In this document: positions 26,213 through 34,848 of the stretch, piece after piece
How the letters are laid out: each line of letters opens with the position of its first letter
How positions within the stretch are numbered: the first letter of the stretch is position 1
NCBI GenBank assembly: GCA_947565865.1
Contig: CANOHT010000001.1
Span: forward strand, 1 to 64,000
DNA: 64,000 nt
Direction: 5' to 3'
DNA from: an uncultured Clostridia bacterium
GTDB taxonomy: Bacteria; Bacillota; Clostridia; Christensenellales; Aristaeellaceae
The notes under the pieces: generated by a model
Database searches by the model: none
What the model was told of the DNA's origin: nothing
Seen by the model: the letters and a program-made list of their open reading frames with translations, nothing else
Program-made: the position numbers and the translations under genes

Positions 26213-27348
26213 GCCTTGTCCTCCTTCAGGAACGCCATCAGAGCGTCCCGGTTTTCCCGAGGCGTGGTGGTGGGACGGCCCAGATCAGCCCGGGCCCCGT
26301 TGGCGCATAGCACCTCCACCAGGCACAGACAGCCTGCCGCCTTGGCCTGGGCCAGCCGCTCCGTCAGGGACGCGGGATCCTCCGCCCGAAAAACACAGGG
26401 ATACTTCGCCGCCCTTGCCGCTTCGGATACGTCCAGGCCGCCCTCGCATACAGGCATGCCGCCCACCGTTTCATGGGCGCCGTTGTTGATGACCACATGA
26501 ATCAGGTTCTTCGGCTGCCGCTGGCCCAGCACATGCAGCGCGCCCAGGTGCATCAGCGCCGCGCCGTCGCCGTCCAGGCACCATACCCGCCGCTCCGGCC
26601 GGGCCAGAGCGATGCCCAGAGCGATCATGCTGGCGTGGCCCATGCTGCCCACGGTCAGGAATTCCTGCCGATGATCCTGGCCCCGCGCTTCCCGAAGCTC
26701 AAAGACCTCCCGGCTCAGCTTCCCGGTGGTGGAGACGAACACATCCCGTTCCCCTCCCGCCGCCAGAATGATTTCCGCCGCCGCCTCCCGGGTCATGGCA
26801 CGACCATTGCCATAATCGGGCTTGGCCGCGCTGCTCAGCGCGCCCTTGCGCACCACGATGGCCGCCGTCTTCCCGCCCTCCAGCGCCGTCATCGCCTGTG
26901 CGAATATCCGCCGGAAGGCTTCGCCGTCCGCATCCTTGTCCAGCACCCAGTACGGAATGCCCAGCAGCTCCAATTGGCCCAGTGTCACGGCTCCCTGCTT
27001 GACGTGCTGTGGCTCGTCGTGGACGCCTGGCTCGCCTCGCCAGCCGATCACCAGCAGGCAGGGCAGGCCGTAGACCTCGCCGTCCATCAGGGACGCCAGG
27101 GGGTTCACCGCGTTGCCCAGACCGCTGTTCTGCATGTAGCACAGCGCCGGCCGGCCCGTGGCCAGATAATGTCCGGCGCACAGGCCGATGGCATTGCCCT
27201 CATTGGCCGCGACGATATGCTCCGCCCCGGAGGCGCCGTAACGGTCGTAGAGCGCGTCGCACAGGCCCTTGAGCTGAGAATCCGGCACCCCGGTATAGAA
27301 TCGGATGCCCGCCTCCCAGCAGGCGTCCAGCAAAAGCGTCGCGTCCAT
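26209..27348 (-). CDS. aepY: Phosphonopyruvate decarboxylase
   Basis: A 379-residue thiamine-diphosphate enzyme that makes the PEP mutase step irreversible by decarboxylating phosphonopyruvate to phosphonoacetaldehyde. The N-terminal Pyr domain has FYTGVPDSQLKGLCDAL, EHIVAANEGNAIGLCAG (catalytic Glu) and YMQNSGLGNAVNPL; the PP domain has CLDGDGAALMHLGAL and VVINNGAHETVGG, the GDG-NN ThDP motif. It heads the phosphonate operon. Regulation beyond its promoter is not visible. Confidence 0.93.
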   Translation of the reverse strand: MDATLLLDACWEAGIRFYTGVPDSQLKGLCDALYDRYGASGAEHIVAANEGNAIGLCAGHYLATGRPALCYMQNSGLGNAVNPLASLMDGEVYGLPCLLVIGWRGEPGVHDEPQHVKQGAVTLGQLELLGIPYWVLDKDADGEAFRRIFAQAMTALEGGKTAAIVVRKGALSSAAKPDYGNGRAMTREAAAEIILAAGGERDVFVSTTGKLSREVFELREARGQDHRQEFLTVGSMGHASMIALGIALARPERRVWCLDGDGAALMHLGALHVLGQRQPKNLIHVVINNGAHETVGGMPVCEGGLDVSEAARAAKYPCVFRAEDPASLTERLAQAKAAGCLCLVEVLCANGARADLGRPTTTPRENRDALMAFLKEDKA

Positions 27349-27408
27349 TCGTCAGGCCCTCCATCATTTTCTCGTCAGGCCCGCCGTCCAAGCGGCCTGT
27401 TCTTTCTC

Positions 27409-27436
27409 ATTATACCATCATTCGCCCGTCGCGCAA
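27409..27436 (-). promoter_or_regulatory. Promoter of the phosphonate operon
   Basis: On the minus strand TTGCGC (27431-27436) and a perfect TATAAT (27409-27414) are separated by 16 bases, about 60 bases upstream of the phosphonopyruvate decarboxylase start. Confidence 0.55.
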
Positions 27437-27449
27437 GTCCCAGCGCGAA

Positions 27450-27482
27450 AACGCCGCACAAGCCCAATAGCCGTGCGGCGTT
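27450..27482 (-). terminator. Terminator after the CapA-like gene
   Basis: A perfect 10-bp stem (27450-27459 with 27473-27482) lies 9 bases beyond the stop codon at 27491 and is followed on the minus strand by TTCGC. It ends the CapA-like transcript before the phosphonate promoter. Confidence 0.65.
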
Positions 27483-27490
27483 CATTGCCT

Positions 27491-28657
27491 TTACCAATCC
27501 AATGGGTATTTATCCACGACGTATTCCAGTTTGCGGCCGTTTTCCTTCAGGGTGGACAGCACACTGTCGATGGCCGTATCCTTGGTGAGGACGGTTGGGG
27601 TGAAGTCGTTGTAATCGGTGCGGGAGGAAATGCGGATCGGGATGATCCGGAAGCCCTCGTTGCTCACCACGCCGTCCCTCACACGGAAGCGGGTCTGGAA
27701 CACGATGCTGCTCATGTCGCTGGGCTTGCTGTTGCCGGAGAAGCAGAAATTCCCCAGGGAATAGCAGATGTAAACGCCCTTGTACTGCTCAATGGGCTGC
27801 ATCCTGTGGCTGTGATGGCCCAGCACCAAATCCGCCCCGGCGTCCACCGCCAGGCGGCCCATCCGAATCTGATTGCTGGTGGGCGAGTAGTCCTTTTCAT
27901 TCCCCCAGTGGAAGCTGACAATCACGATGGGATACTGGGCTTTCGCCGCCTGAATGTCCGCGGGCACCTTGTCCCACAGCTGCTCATAGCGGTCGATGCA
28001 CAGATAGCTCAGCATGGCGATCTCCACGCCCTTGACCTCAATGACCCCGACCTCCGCGGAGTTGGAGTACACGATGCCCGCGTTATAGAGGGTATCCATG
28101 GTATCCTGATAGGCGTCCTCGCCATGATCCATGATATGATTGTTTTCCAGGCAGACAGCCTCCACGCCGTTATCCGCCAGCATAGCCACATAGGAGGGCG
28201 GCGCGCTGAACAGGAACTGGTTTTCCGCCTTCTCCCGGGGCACATGCGTCGATTCCGTCAGCGTGCCCTCAAAGTTGACAATGGTCAGATCATCCGCCAT
28301 GAGGATGTCGCGGAAATTCCGCATGGTGAAATTGATGTCCCCGCCCTGACGCTGAAGCTCGTCATCGAAAATATCCGTCCGCTTGCGGCTGTCTCCGCCA
28401 ATGGTGAAGTCCCCCGTGCCGGTGACGGTGATGAGCACCGAGCCGTCCGCCTCGTAGATGCTTTCCTCCTTGGTGAAGACCACCTCGCCGTTATCCGCGC
28501 CGGGGTCCAGGGAAAGACTGCCCACCACGGTATCACGCACAACATTCGGATCGGCGCCGGAGAGAATATCGCCCATGGAGAAGTCCTCTTCGGCCAGAGC
28601 CGCCATCATTCCAAGGACTAAGAGCAGCGCCATCAGCAGCGCGGCCAGTTTGCGCAT
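27491..28657 (-). CDS. Secreted CapA-family protein
   Basis: A 388-residue exported protein with signal peptide MRKLAALLMALLLVLGMMAALA (cleavage before EED). The CapA/PgsA metallophosphatase-like fold is recognisable from VTGTGDFTIGG (metal-binding TGD), VNFEGTLT, CLENNHIMDHGEDA, VSFHWGNEKD and LVLGHHSHRMQPIE. CapA-like proteins are linked to poly-gamma-glutamate capsules, but many members act elsewhere, and no pgsBC partner is present. The ATG at 28657 follows CAGGAGGTG; the longer frame from 28918 has no signal-like start. Confidence 0.85.
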   Translation of the reverse strand: MRKLAALLMALLLVLGMMAALAEEDFSMGDILSGADPNVVRDTVVGSLSLDPGADNGEVVFTKEESIYEADGSVLITVTGTGDFTIGGDSRKRTDIFDDELQRQGGDINFTMRNFRDILMADDLTIVNFEGTLTESTHVPREKAENQFLFSAPPSYVAMLADNGVEAVCLENNHIMDHGEDAYQDTMDTLYNAGIVYSNSAEVGVIEVKGVEIAMLSYLCIDRYEQLWDKVPADIQAAKAQYPIVIVSFHWGNEKDYSPTSNQIRMGRLAVDAGADLVLGHHSHRMQPIEQYKGVYICYSLGNFCFSGNSKPSDMSSIVFQTRFRVRDGVVSNEGFRIIPIRISSRTDYNDFTPTVLTKDTAIDSVLSTLKENGRKLEYVVDKYPLDW

Positions 28658-28751
28658 GATGCACCTCCTGCGGCCCAAAGGCCAGGGATTTTCATTATCA
28701 AGGATAACCTCGCCTATCTTAACGATTTTTCGCAGCGGAATTATCCATCGG

Positions 28752-29930
28752 TCAGCATTCCGCCAAAAAATCCGCGATTTTTTCCAGCGCGATGTTGAGC
28801 TTGTCAATTCCTGTGGCATAGGAGCAGCGGACATGGCCTTCCCCGCAGGGACCGAAGGCCGTACCGGGGACGCAGGCCACCCGCTTATCCGCCAGCAGCT
28901 TTTCGCAGAAGGCGTCACTGGTCATGCCGGAGCGCTTGATGGACGGGAACACATAAAACGCGCCCAGGGGCTCAAAGCAGTCCAGACCCATGCCGCGGAA
29001 GCCCTCCAGCATCAGCCGACGGCGGCGGTCATAGCTTTCCCGCATGCGCGCCACGTCCTCATAGCCGTTTTCACGGCCTATGCGCAGCGCCTCGCAGGCC
29101 GCCACCTGGCCCGCCCGGGGCGCGCACATGATGGCGTACTGGTGAATCTTCAGCATCTCCCTGATCAGCGGCTCCGGCCCGCACAGATAACCCACGCGCC
29201 AGCCGGTCATGGCAAAGGCCTTGGACATGCCGTTGATGGTGACGGTATAATCCCACATGCCCGGCAGCGAGGCGAAGGACACATGGGGCTGATCGCCATA
29301 GGTGAGCTCCGAGTAGATCTCATCGCTGATGACCATGATTTCTTTGTCCCTGACAACCTTGGCCAAGGCTTCCAGATCGGCCCGCTCCATGATGCCGCCG
29401 GTGGGGTTGTTCGGATAGGGCAGAATCAGCGCCTTGGTTTTGGGCGTGATGGCCCTGAGCACCTTCTCAGGCTTCAGGCGGAAGGCGTCCTCATGGGTTG
29501 TCTCCACCCCCACGGGCTTGCCCCCCGCGAAAATCACGCTGGGGCTATAGCTGACATAGCTGGGTTCGGGCACCAGCACCTCGTCCCCGGGGCTGACCAT
29601 GGCCCGCAGGGCGATGTCGATGGCCTCCGAGGCGCCTACCGTTACCACGATTTCCTTCTCCGGGTGATACGACGTACCGTAGCGCGTCTCCAGATATATG
29701 GAAATCTCCCGCAAAAGCTCCGGCAGGCCGCGGTTGCCCGTGTATTGGGTCTCGCCGTCCAAAATACTGTTGATGGCAGCGTTGCGGATGTGGTAGGGCG
29801 TCACAAAATCCGGTTCGCCCACGCCCAGGGAGATGGCGTCCTTCATGGTGGCGGCCAGGTCGAAAAAGCGACGGATGCCGCTGGGCGGCACCGCAGCGAT
29901 GCTCTGATTCAGATAGCGGTCGTAATTCAT
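28752..29930 (-). CDS. Class I/II pyridoxal-phosphate aminotransferase
   Basis: A 392-residue fold-type I aminotransferase (aspartate/aromatic type). The lysine for PLP is in INGMSKAFAMTGWRVGY (about residue 233); NPTGG, VISDEIYSEL and the C-terminal Arg in VRCSYATG complete the active site. Its start overlaps the stop of the Lrp-family gene, a common clostridial pair. Substrate is likely an amino acid. It could supply the missing phosphonoacetaldehyde transaminase, but sequence type and its own regulator argue against that. Confidence 0.88.
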   Translation of the reverse strand: MNYDRYLNQSIAAVPPSGIRRFFDLAATMKDAISLGVGEPDFVTPYHIRNAAINSILDGETQYTGNRGLPELLREISIYLETRYGTSYHPEKEIVVTVGASEAIDIALRAMVSPGDEVLVPEPSYVSYSPSVIFAGGKPVGVETTHEDAFRLKPEKVLRAITPKTKALILPYPNNPTGGIMERADLEALAKVVRDKEIMVISDEIYSELTYGDQPHVSFASLPGMWDYTVTINGMSKAFAMTGWRVGYLCGPEPLIREMLKIHQYAIMCAPRAGQVAACEALRIGRENGYEDVARMRESYDRRRRLMLEGFRGMGLDCFEPLGAFYVFPSIKRSGMTSDAFCEKLLADKRVACVPGTAFGPCGEGHVRCSYATGIDKLNIALEKIADFLAEC

Positions 29931-30418
29931 GGCGAAACCACCAGCCTGTTATCAATCTTGTCCCCCTCGAAGACCACGCCCTCCTCCTTGTAACGCTTGA
30001 GGACGAAGCTGGTGGCCGTCCCGGTGACGGTTTCCAGGGTGGACAGCTTGGAGGATACAAAGTGCGCCAGCTCCTTGAGGGTGCGGGCCTCCACCAGCAC
30101 CAGCAGATCGTAGCTGCCGCTCATCAGATAAACGCTTTTGACCTCCTCAAAGCGATAAATGCGTTTGGCCACGGCGTCAAAGCCGGTATCCCGCTGGGGT
30201 GTGATGTTCACCTGGATCATAGCCTCCACCCGTTCGCGGTCGGTCTTGTCCCAGTTGATGGTGGGCTGATAACGCAGAATCACCCGTTCCTCTTCCAGAC
30301 GGTCGATGGTCTGGGCAACCTCCTCCACGTCCGCGCCGGTCATAATCGCCAGCTTTTCCAGAGGCAGGCGGCAGTCCTCCCGCAGAAGCTCCAACAGGGC
30401 CATTTCCAGCTTCGTCAT
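29927..30418 (-). CDS. Lrp/AsnC-family transcriptional regulator
   Basis: A 163-residue regulator: N-terminal winged helix (LLELLREDCRLPLEKLAIMTG, about residues 6-26) and a C-terminal RAM/ligand-binding domain (VKSVYLMSGSYDLLVLVEA). Such proteins sense amino acids and commonly control the adjacent aminotransferase. The ATG at 30418 lies 9 bases after AAGGAG; the GTG three codons upstream sits on the ribosome site itself. Confidence 0.87.
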   Translation of the reverse strand: MTKLEMALLELLREDCRLPLEKLAIMTGADVEEVAQTIDRLEEERVILRYQPTINWDKTDRERVEAMIQVNITPQRDTGFDAVAKRIYRFEEVKSVYLMSGSYDLLVLVEARTLKELAHFVSSKLSTLETVTGTATSFVLKRYKEEGVVFEGDKIDNRLVVSP

Positions 30419-30608
30419 GCTCTTCACTCCTTATGGGCGCCCCCGCAAGGCAGAGGGCGGTTCAGCCATTCCAGGGAAAGCCTGGTTTGGTATTCGTTTA
30501 TTTTACTCCATCGGCGCATAAATTGCAAGCAAGACACATGAAAAATACGCCGTGCAATACCGCGCAGCGTACTTCATGATCGAAAGAGAACCGTCTGGCC
30601 GCGCGCCC

Positions 30609-31472
30609 TCAGCGAGCGTCGCCCAGGAAGAACACCGCCACCGTTCCGGGGCCGGAGTGAGCGCCGATAATGGGGCCGATGTAGCTCAGACGGACGTCCC
30701 GCACCGGCACCTCGGCGCGAATCATATCCGCCAGCGCCTGCGCCTCATGCTCGCAGTCGCCATGGGAAATGAACACCACCTGATCCTCGGGCTTGACGAT
30801 GTTCTCCTTCACCTTGTCTGCCAGCGCCCGCAGGCTCTTGCGGCGCCCCTGCACCTTGGCCCGAGGAATCAGATGCCCTTCCTTGTCCACATGCAGGACA
30901 GGCTTGATCTTAATCAGCGTACCCAGATAGGCGCTGACGGCGGACACCCGGCCGCCCCGCAGCAGGAACATCAGATCATCCACGGTGAACCAGTGGCACA
31001 GCTTCTGCACATGCGCCTCCACCCATGCGGCGTTTTCTTCAAGGGTCATTCCCTTTTCGCGATTGCGCAGGGCATAGTCCACCAGCAGCCCCTCTCCGGC
31101 GCTGGCGCACAGGCTGTCAATGACGATCAGCCGCCGCTGGGGATATTCCTCCCGAAGCTCCGCCGCCGCCACGCAGGCTGCCTGACAGGTGCCGGACAGG
31201 CCGCTGGAAAACGCGATGGCCAGCACGTCGTCCCCCTGCGCCAGCAGCGGGCGGAAGGCCTCCTTCCATTCTTCGCTGTTGACTTGGGCGGTGGTGATGA
31301 CCTTGCCCTCCCGCATTGCCTGATAGATGGCGCGGCTGTTTTCATCCGTGCCGTCAGGCTTGTAACTCACGCCGTCCATGGTGTAACCCATGTTCAGCGC
31401 GAGGAAATTCGGCTGACTGTCCACATAGGCTTTGGGCATGTCAATGGTGGTTTCCGTTATGATCCAGTACAT
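30609..31472 (-). CDS. DegV family fatty-acid-binding protein
   Basis: A 287-residue DegV/FakB-fold protein. The canonical IAFSSGLSGTCQAA segment (about residues 88-101) and the C-terminal VFISHGDCEHEAQALAD and GTVAVFFLG are visible. FakB-type members bind a fatty acid for phosphorylation by FakA; no fakA is present here. The usual N-terminal TDSTAD is replaced by TETTIDMP. Monocistronic. Confidence 0.88.
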   Translation of the reverse strand: MYWIITETTIDMPKAYVDSQPNFLALNMGYTMDGVSYKPDGTDENSRAIYQAMREGKVITTAQVNSEEWKEAFRPLLAQGDDVLAIAFSSGLSGTCQAACVAAAELREEYPQRRLIVIDSLCASAGEGLLVDYALRNREKGMTLEENAAWVEAHVQKLCHWFTVDDLMFLLRGGRVSAVSAYLGTLIKIKPVLHVDKEGHLIPRAKVQGRRKSLRALADKVKENIVKPEDQVVFISHGDCEHEAQALADMIRAEVPVRDVRLSYIGPIIGAHSGPGTVAVFFLGDAR

Positions 31473-31648
31473 CAGAGGTTCCCTCCTTCATCGGATGGAA
31501 TCAATATATCACCATTGGCCGCAATCGTCAAGAATGCCCTTCCTATTTCGCGGCTGTTTCTTCTGTGGATTTCCGCGCCAAGGTATTTCTTTTTTCCCGA
31601 AGCTATGGTACAATAGTGTATCAGAACTTCCATCAGGAGGTAGCTTTC

Positions 31649-32101
31649 ATGGCCCATCGTCCCCTGCCACGCCTTTTCGCGCTGCTGTTCGCGGCGGCTA
31701 TGCTGCTGATGAGCGGCCTCCTTGGCTGGTACAGTCAGGCCCAGTACGCACTGCGGTTTCAGGTGGCGGATGTGGCGCTCAGCCTGGAAACAAGCCGCCA
31801 GCGGGAAGCCAAGCAGCGCTATGAGTACGATCAGGCCGCTGCCGAGCTGCCGGAGGTTCAGGCATCCCTGGCGCTGATCCAGCCGGATGTGGAAGCGGTC
31901 AAGGCCCGCGAGCAGGAGCTCCGTGACCGCCGCAAGACCCTGCGCGCCGACAACAAGGCGTTGGCGGAACAGCTGGCCGTCGCACAGGCTGACGGCGAAG
32001 CCCTGGCCGCCCAGGCGGAAGCCCTCGCGTCGGAGGTTGAGGCTCTGCGCGCCCAGCTTGAAGCGTTGCAGGCCTCCGCGGACGGCATGTCCGCTCCCTA
32101 A
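31649..32101 (+). CDS. Membrane-anchored coiled-coil protein
   Basis: A 150-residue protein with one N-terminal hydrophobic helix (LFALLFAAAMLLMSGLLGWY) and then an almost continuous Ala/Glu/Leu-rich coiled coil (about residues 45-145). It may be anchored with the coil outside the membrane. The ATG at 31649 is preceded by CAGGAGG; a -10-like TACAAT lies at 31609-31614. Low-complexity composition prevents family assignment. It is followed by a similar gene at 32188. Confidence 0.65.
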   Translation: MAHRPLPRLFALLFAAAMLLMSGLLGWYSQAQYALRFQVADVALSLETSRQREAKQRYEYDQAAAELPEVQASLALIQPDVEAVKAREQELRDRRKTLRADNKALAEQLAVAQADGEALAAQAEALASEVEALRAQLEALQASADGMSAP

Positions 32102-32187
32102 TGGTATCCCGCGCGAACCCTCGCGCTGGCATATGCGTTTTGTTTCCCCACGACCCCCAAAAATGCTGAAGGAGGTACCCATTTCCC

Positions 32188-32898
32188 ATGAGTGAGAACA
32201 AAACCCGGAAGAACCCATCCCTCATCGCCCTTTGCGTTGTCCTGCTGGCCGCCGTCATCATGGCGGTGGTGCTGTTCAACCAGCGCGACAGTCTGAACAG
32301 CCAAGTGGACGCCCTCAGCGCCGATCTGGCCGCGAGCCGTACCGAATGGGAAACCGTCGCCGCCGAAAAGGAGACCCTTCAGGCCGATCTGGAGCTGGCT
32401 CAGAACGACCTGAAGGAAGCGCAAACCTCCCTGGAGGAATCCACCGCCAAGGTCGCCGAGCTGGAAAAGCAGATTGCCGAACTGACCGCCACGGGCGAGT
32501 CCGACCGCGCCGCCCTGGATGAAACCAAGTCCGCCAACACCGACCTGGAAGCGCAGATTGCCGCGCTGACGGCTGAAAAGGACGAACTCACCGCCTCCCT
32601 GGCGGCCCTGACCAGCGAGAAGGAGGAGCTTGCCTCCGCCTCCGCCGCCCTGAATGAGCAGGTGGAAGCCCTGAAGGCTGACGCCACCGCCAAGGATGAA
32701 GCCCTGGCCGCCTCCGACAAGGCGCTCAAGGACGTCCAGGCCGATCTGACTTCCACCCAGGCTGAACTGACCAAGGCCCAGGAGCTGCTGGATAAGCTTC
32801 AGGCCACGCCTACCCCGTCTCCCAGTCCTTCCCCCAAGCCTACGGTGAAACCCACAACCAAGCCCACGGTCAAGCCTCCCGTCACGCCCAGCAAATAA
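32188..32898 (+). CDS. Membrane-anchored coiled-coil protein with Pro/Thr/Lys-rich tail
   Basis: A 236-residue protein: basic lead and single hydrophobic helix (LIALCVVLLAAVIMAVVLF), a long heptad-type coiled coil (about residues 35-205) and a C-terminal tail of repeated T-P-S/K-P-T-V units ending in TPSK. The tail resembles cell-wall-spanning linkers, but there is no LPXTG sorting motif. The AAGGAGG ribosome site supports the ATG. It is probably co-transcribed with 31649-32101 and may act with it as an envelope spacer; that role is inference. Confidence 0.7.
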   Translation: MSENKTRKNPSLIALCVVLLAAVIMAVVLFNQRDSLNSQVDALSADLAASRTEWETVAAEKETLQADLELAQNDLKEAQTSLEESTAKVAELEKQIAELTATGESDRAALDETKSANTDLEAQIAALTAEKDELTASLAALTSEKEELASASAALNEQVEALKADATAKDEALAASDKALKDVQADLTSTQAELTKAQELLDKLQATPTPSPSPSPKPTVKPTTKPTVKPPVTPSK

Positions 32899-32971
32899 GG
32901 CTGGCATTCCCAACAGCAACGCGCCCCGTCATCCTCGCGATGACCGGGGCGCGTTTTCATATGGAAGCGTC

Positions 32972-33898
32972 TTACAGCCTTTCCGCCAGCGCGGCGAAAC
33001 GCCTTGTCAGAAAGTCGATGTTGTCCTGATCCGCCAGGGTGTCCCGGCTGGTATTCAGCCGCGTCACCAGGTAGCCCACGCCGGGGCTGCGGCGGCAGGC
33101 CAGCACCGCCACACCGCACTTGAAGCTGTCCTTGTCGGAGGTATACGTCGTTATGCCGCCCTCAATGATCTCCACGGCACGGTCACTTTCCTCCCGCATC
33201 GCCGCGCAGAGACGGACATATTCGGGGCGCACTCGGGCCAGCTTTTTCCCGATGACCAGCATGGTGTCCCCCACCCCCACGCAGTCCAGGTCAATGATGG
33301 TCTTCACATACTGCTGCTGAAGATGCTCCCTGGCGTAGGCCTTGGAACCCAGCGCGCCCTTCTCCCCATTGTCAAACAGGATGAAGGCCACCTTGCCCCG
33401 GTGCTCCCGGGGAATGGCGGCCATGGTCTGCATGAGCGCCGCCACGCCGGAGGAATTGTTGTTGACGTTCCGCTTGTTGGCCGGGCCCGCCTTGGTCAGC
33501 AAAAGGCATCCCAGATAGCAGGCCACAAACACCCACAGCACCGCCCGGGCGCTGTCGATGAACACATCGGCCACCGCCGTCACCAGCAGAGAAACGGCCA
33601 GCATCAGCGCCACGTTCAGTAGCTGCCAGGCCAGGAACACCGGCGCGTTGCGCGGAATCAGCAAATTGGGCAAGGGACTGACGGCGGGGGTATCATAGTG
33701 CGCGGTGAAAATCACCGCGGCGTGTTCCGGCTCCCCAATCACCACGTTACGGTGCATGAAAAAGCGCCCGTTCTCCTCCACCCGGGCCTGCCAGCCGTCC
33801 GCAGCAGCCTTGCGCAGCACCCACTGGCGGAAGGCGTTTTTCTGCATCTGGGCGTAACGGATCGGATAGCTTCCGCACAATTCTTCCAGGATGGTCAT
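32972..33898 (-). CDS. M28-family membrane peptidase paralogue, probably inactive
   Basis: A 308-residue paralogue of the next gene: same layout of MTILEEL start, HYDTP, about two to three hydrophobic helices (residues about 85-150), NNNSSG, EKGALGS, LDCVGVG. Relative to the downstream-numbered copy and to M28 peptidases, the bridging Asp is Asn (VNNNSSG), the catalytic Glu pair EE is GE (DNGEKG), and the last His is Asn (LNTSRDT). It therefore probably lacks zinc-dependent catalysis. The start overlaps the stop of the other copy by 4 bases. Confidence 0.75.
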   Translation of the reverse strand: MTILEELCGSYPIRYAQMQKNAFRQWVLRKAAADGWQARVEENGRFFMHRNVVIGEPEHAAVIFTAHYDTPAVSPLPNLLIPRNAPVFLAWQLLNVALMLAVSLLVTAVADVFIDSARAVLWVFVACYLGCLLLTKAGPANKRNVNNNSSGVAALMQTMAAIPREHRGKVAFILFDNGEKGALGSKAYAREHLQQQYVKTIIDLDCVGVGDTMLVIGKKLARVRPEYVRLCAAMREESDRAVEIIEGGITTYTSDKDSFKCGVAVLACRRSPGVGYLVTRLNTSRDTLADQDNIDFLTRRFAALAERL

Positions 33899-34848
33899 GC
33901 GCTTTGTCCCCCTTCCCCCGCAGCCTCCATCAGTCGGCGCAGCATGCCGGTCAGCCGCACAAGGCTGCCTTGGTCGCATTGAATATCATGGCGGGTATGA
34001 ATCTTCGTGCAATAATAGCCGATGCGCGGGCCCTTTCGGCAAGCGCAAACGCCCACGCCCAGCCTGAAGTTCCGCTGGTCGGAGGGAAACCGACTTTCCT
34101 CCAGCGGCAGGAAGACCGCGCCGGACGCTTCGTCCTCCGTCAAGGCCTTCTCCATGCGTTCATAGCACGGCATCTGCCGCACCTTCTCCGGAGCCAGGAA
34201 CAGCAGATGCTCCCCCACGCCCACGCAGTCCAGATTGATGACAAGGCACTCGTCCCGCACCAGCGGATGCTCCCTGGCATAAGCCCGTGAGCCCAGTGTT
34301 CCCTTTTCCTCATTGTCAAAAAGGATGAAGGCGACCCGTGGACACTCCTTCACCGACGTCGCCGCCATCAGCGCCAGCACCGTCGCTGTGCCGGAGGTAT
34401 TGTCGTTGGCGTTGTGCGGATTGGCCGGGCCAAACATCATCAGGAGCAGCAGCGCGCAATAGGCCAGCCAGCCCAAGCGGAAAGCCAGCGTTCCGTCCGC
34501 CCCCAGCAGCGCGGCCGCGCCGCCAGCCGCCACCGCTGCCGCCAGAAAAAACGCCACCACCGCCAGCTGATACAGGAGATACAGAGGTATACTGCGCGGA
34601 AGCAGCAGGTTGGGCAGCAGCATCCGCGGCGGCGTGTCGTAATGAGCGGTAAAGATTATCTCCGCCTCTTCCGGGTTCCCGATAACCACATTGCGGCTTT
34701 TCCCCAAGCCGCCGTTTTGCTCCACACTGGCCGAATAACCCTCACGCTTTGCCCTGGCGACGGCCCACTGCCGGAAGGCTTCCTTTTGCCGCCGCGTCTT
34801 GCGCACAGGAAAGGCCGCCTGCATCTCTTCCAATATTGTCATTCGCAT
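33895..34848 (-). CDS. M28-family membrane-inserted zinc peptidase
   Basis: A 317-residue predicted di-zinc peptidase with ligands in TAHYDTP (His and Asp), NDNTSG (bridging Asp), DNEEKG (catalytic Glu and Glu ligand), INLDCVG (Asp) and KIHTRHD (His). Between HYDTP and NDNTSG there is an insertion of about three hydrophobic helices (YQLAVVAFFLAAAVAAG, LAYCALLLLMMFG). Its substrate is unknown. It is coupled to the degenerate paralogue by a 4-base overlap, and its own start overlaps trmO. Confidence 0.78.
   Translation of the reverse strand: MRMTILEEMQAAFPVRKTRRQKEAFRQWAVARAKREGYSASVEQNGGLGKSRNVVIGNPEEAEIIFTAHYDTPPRMLLPNLLLPRSIPLYLLYQLAVVAFFLAAAVAAGGAAALLGADGTLAFRLGWLAYCALLLLMMFGPANPHNANDNTSGTATVLALMAATSVKECPRVAFILFDNEEKGTLGSRAYAREHPLVRDECLVINLDCVGVGEHLLFLAPEKVRQMPCYERMEKALTEDEASGAVFLPLEESRFPSDQRNFRLGVGVCACRKGPRIGYYCTKIHTRHDIQCDQGSLVRLTGMLRRLMEAAGEGGQSA

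Noticed and set aside
28752..29930. Aminotransferase as the missing 2-aminoethylphosphonate transaminase
   Set aside because: It resembles aspartate/aromatic-type enzymes with a dedicated Lrp regulator and is separated from the phosphonate operon by the CapA-like gene and a terminator; kept only as a remote possibility.
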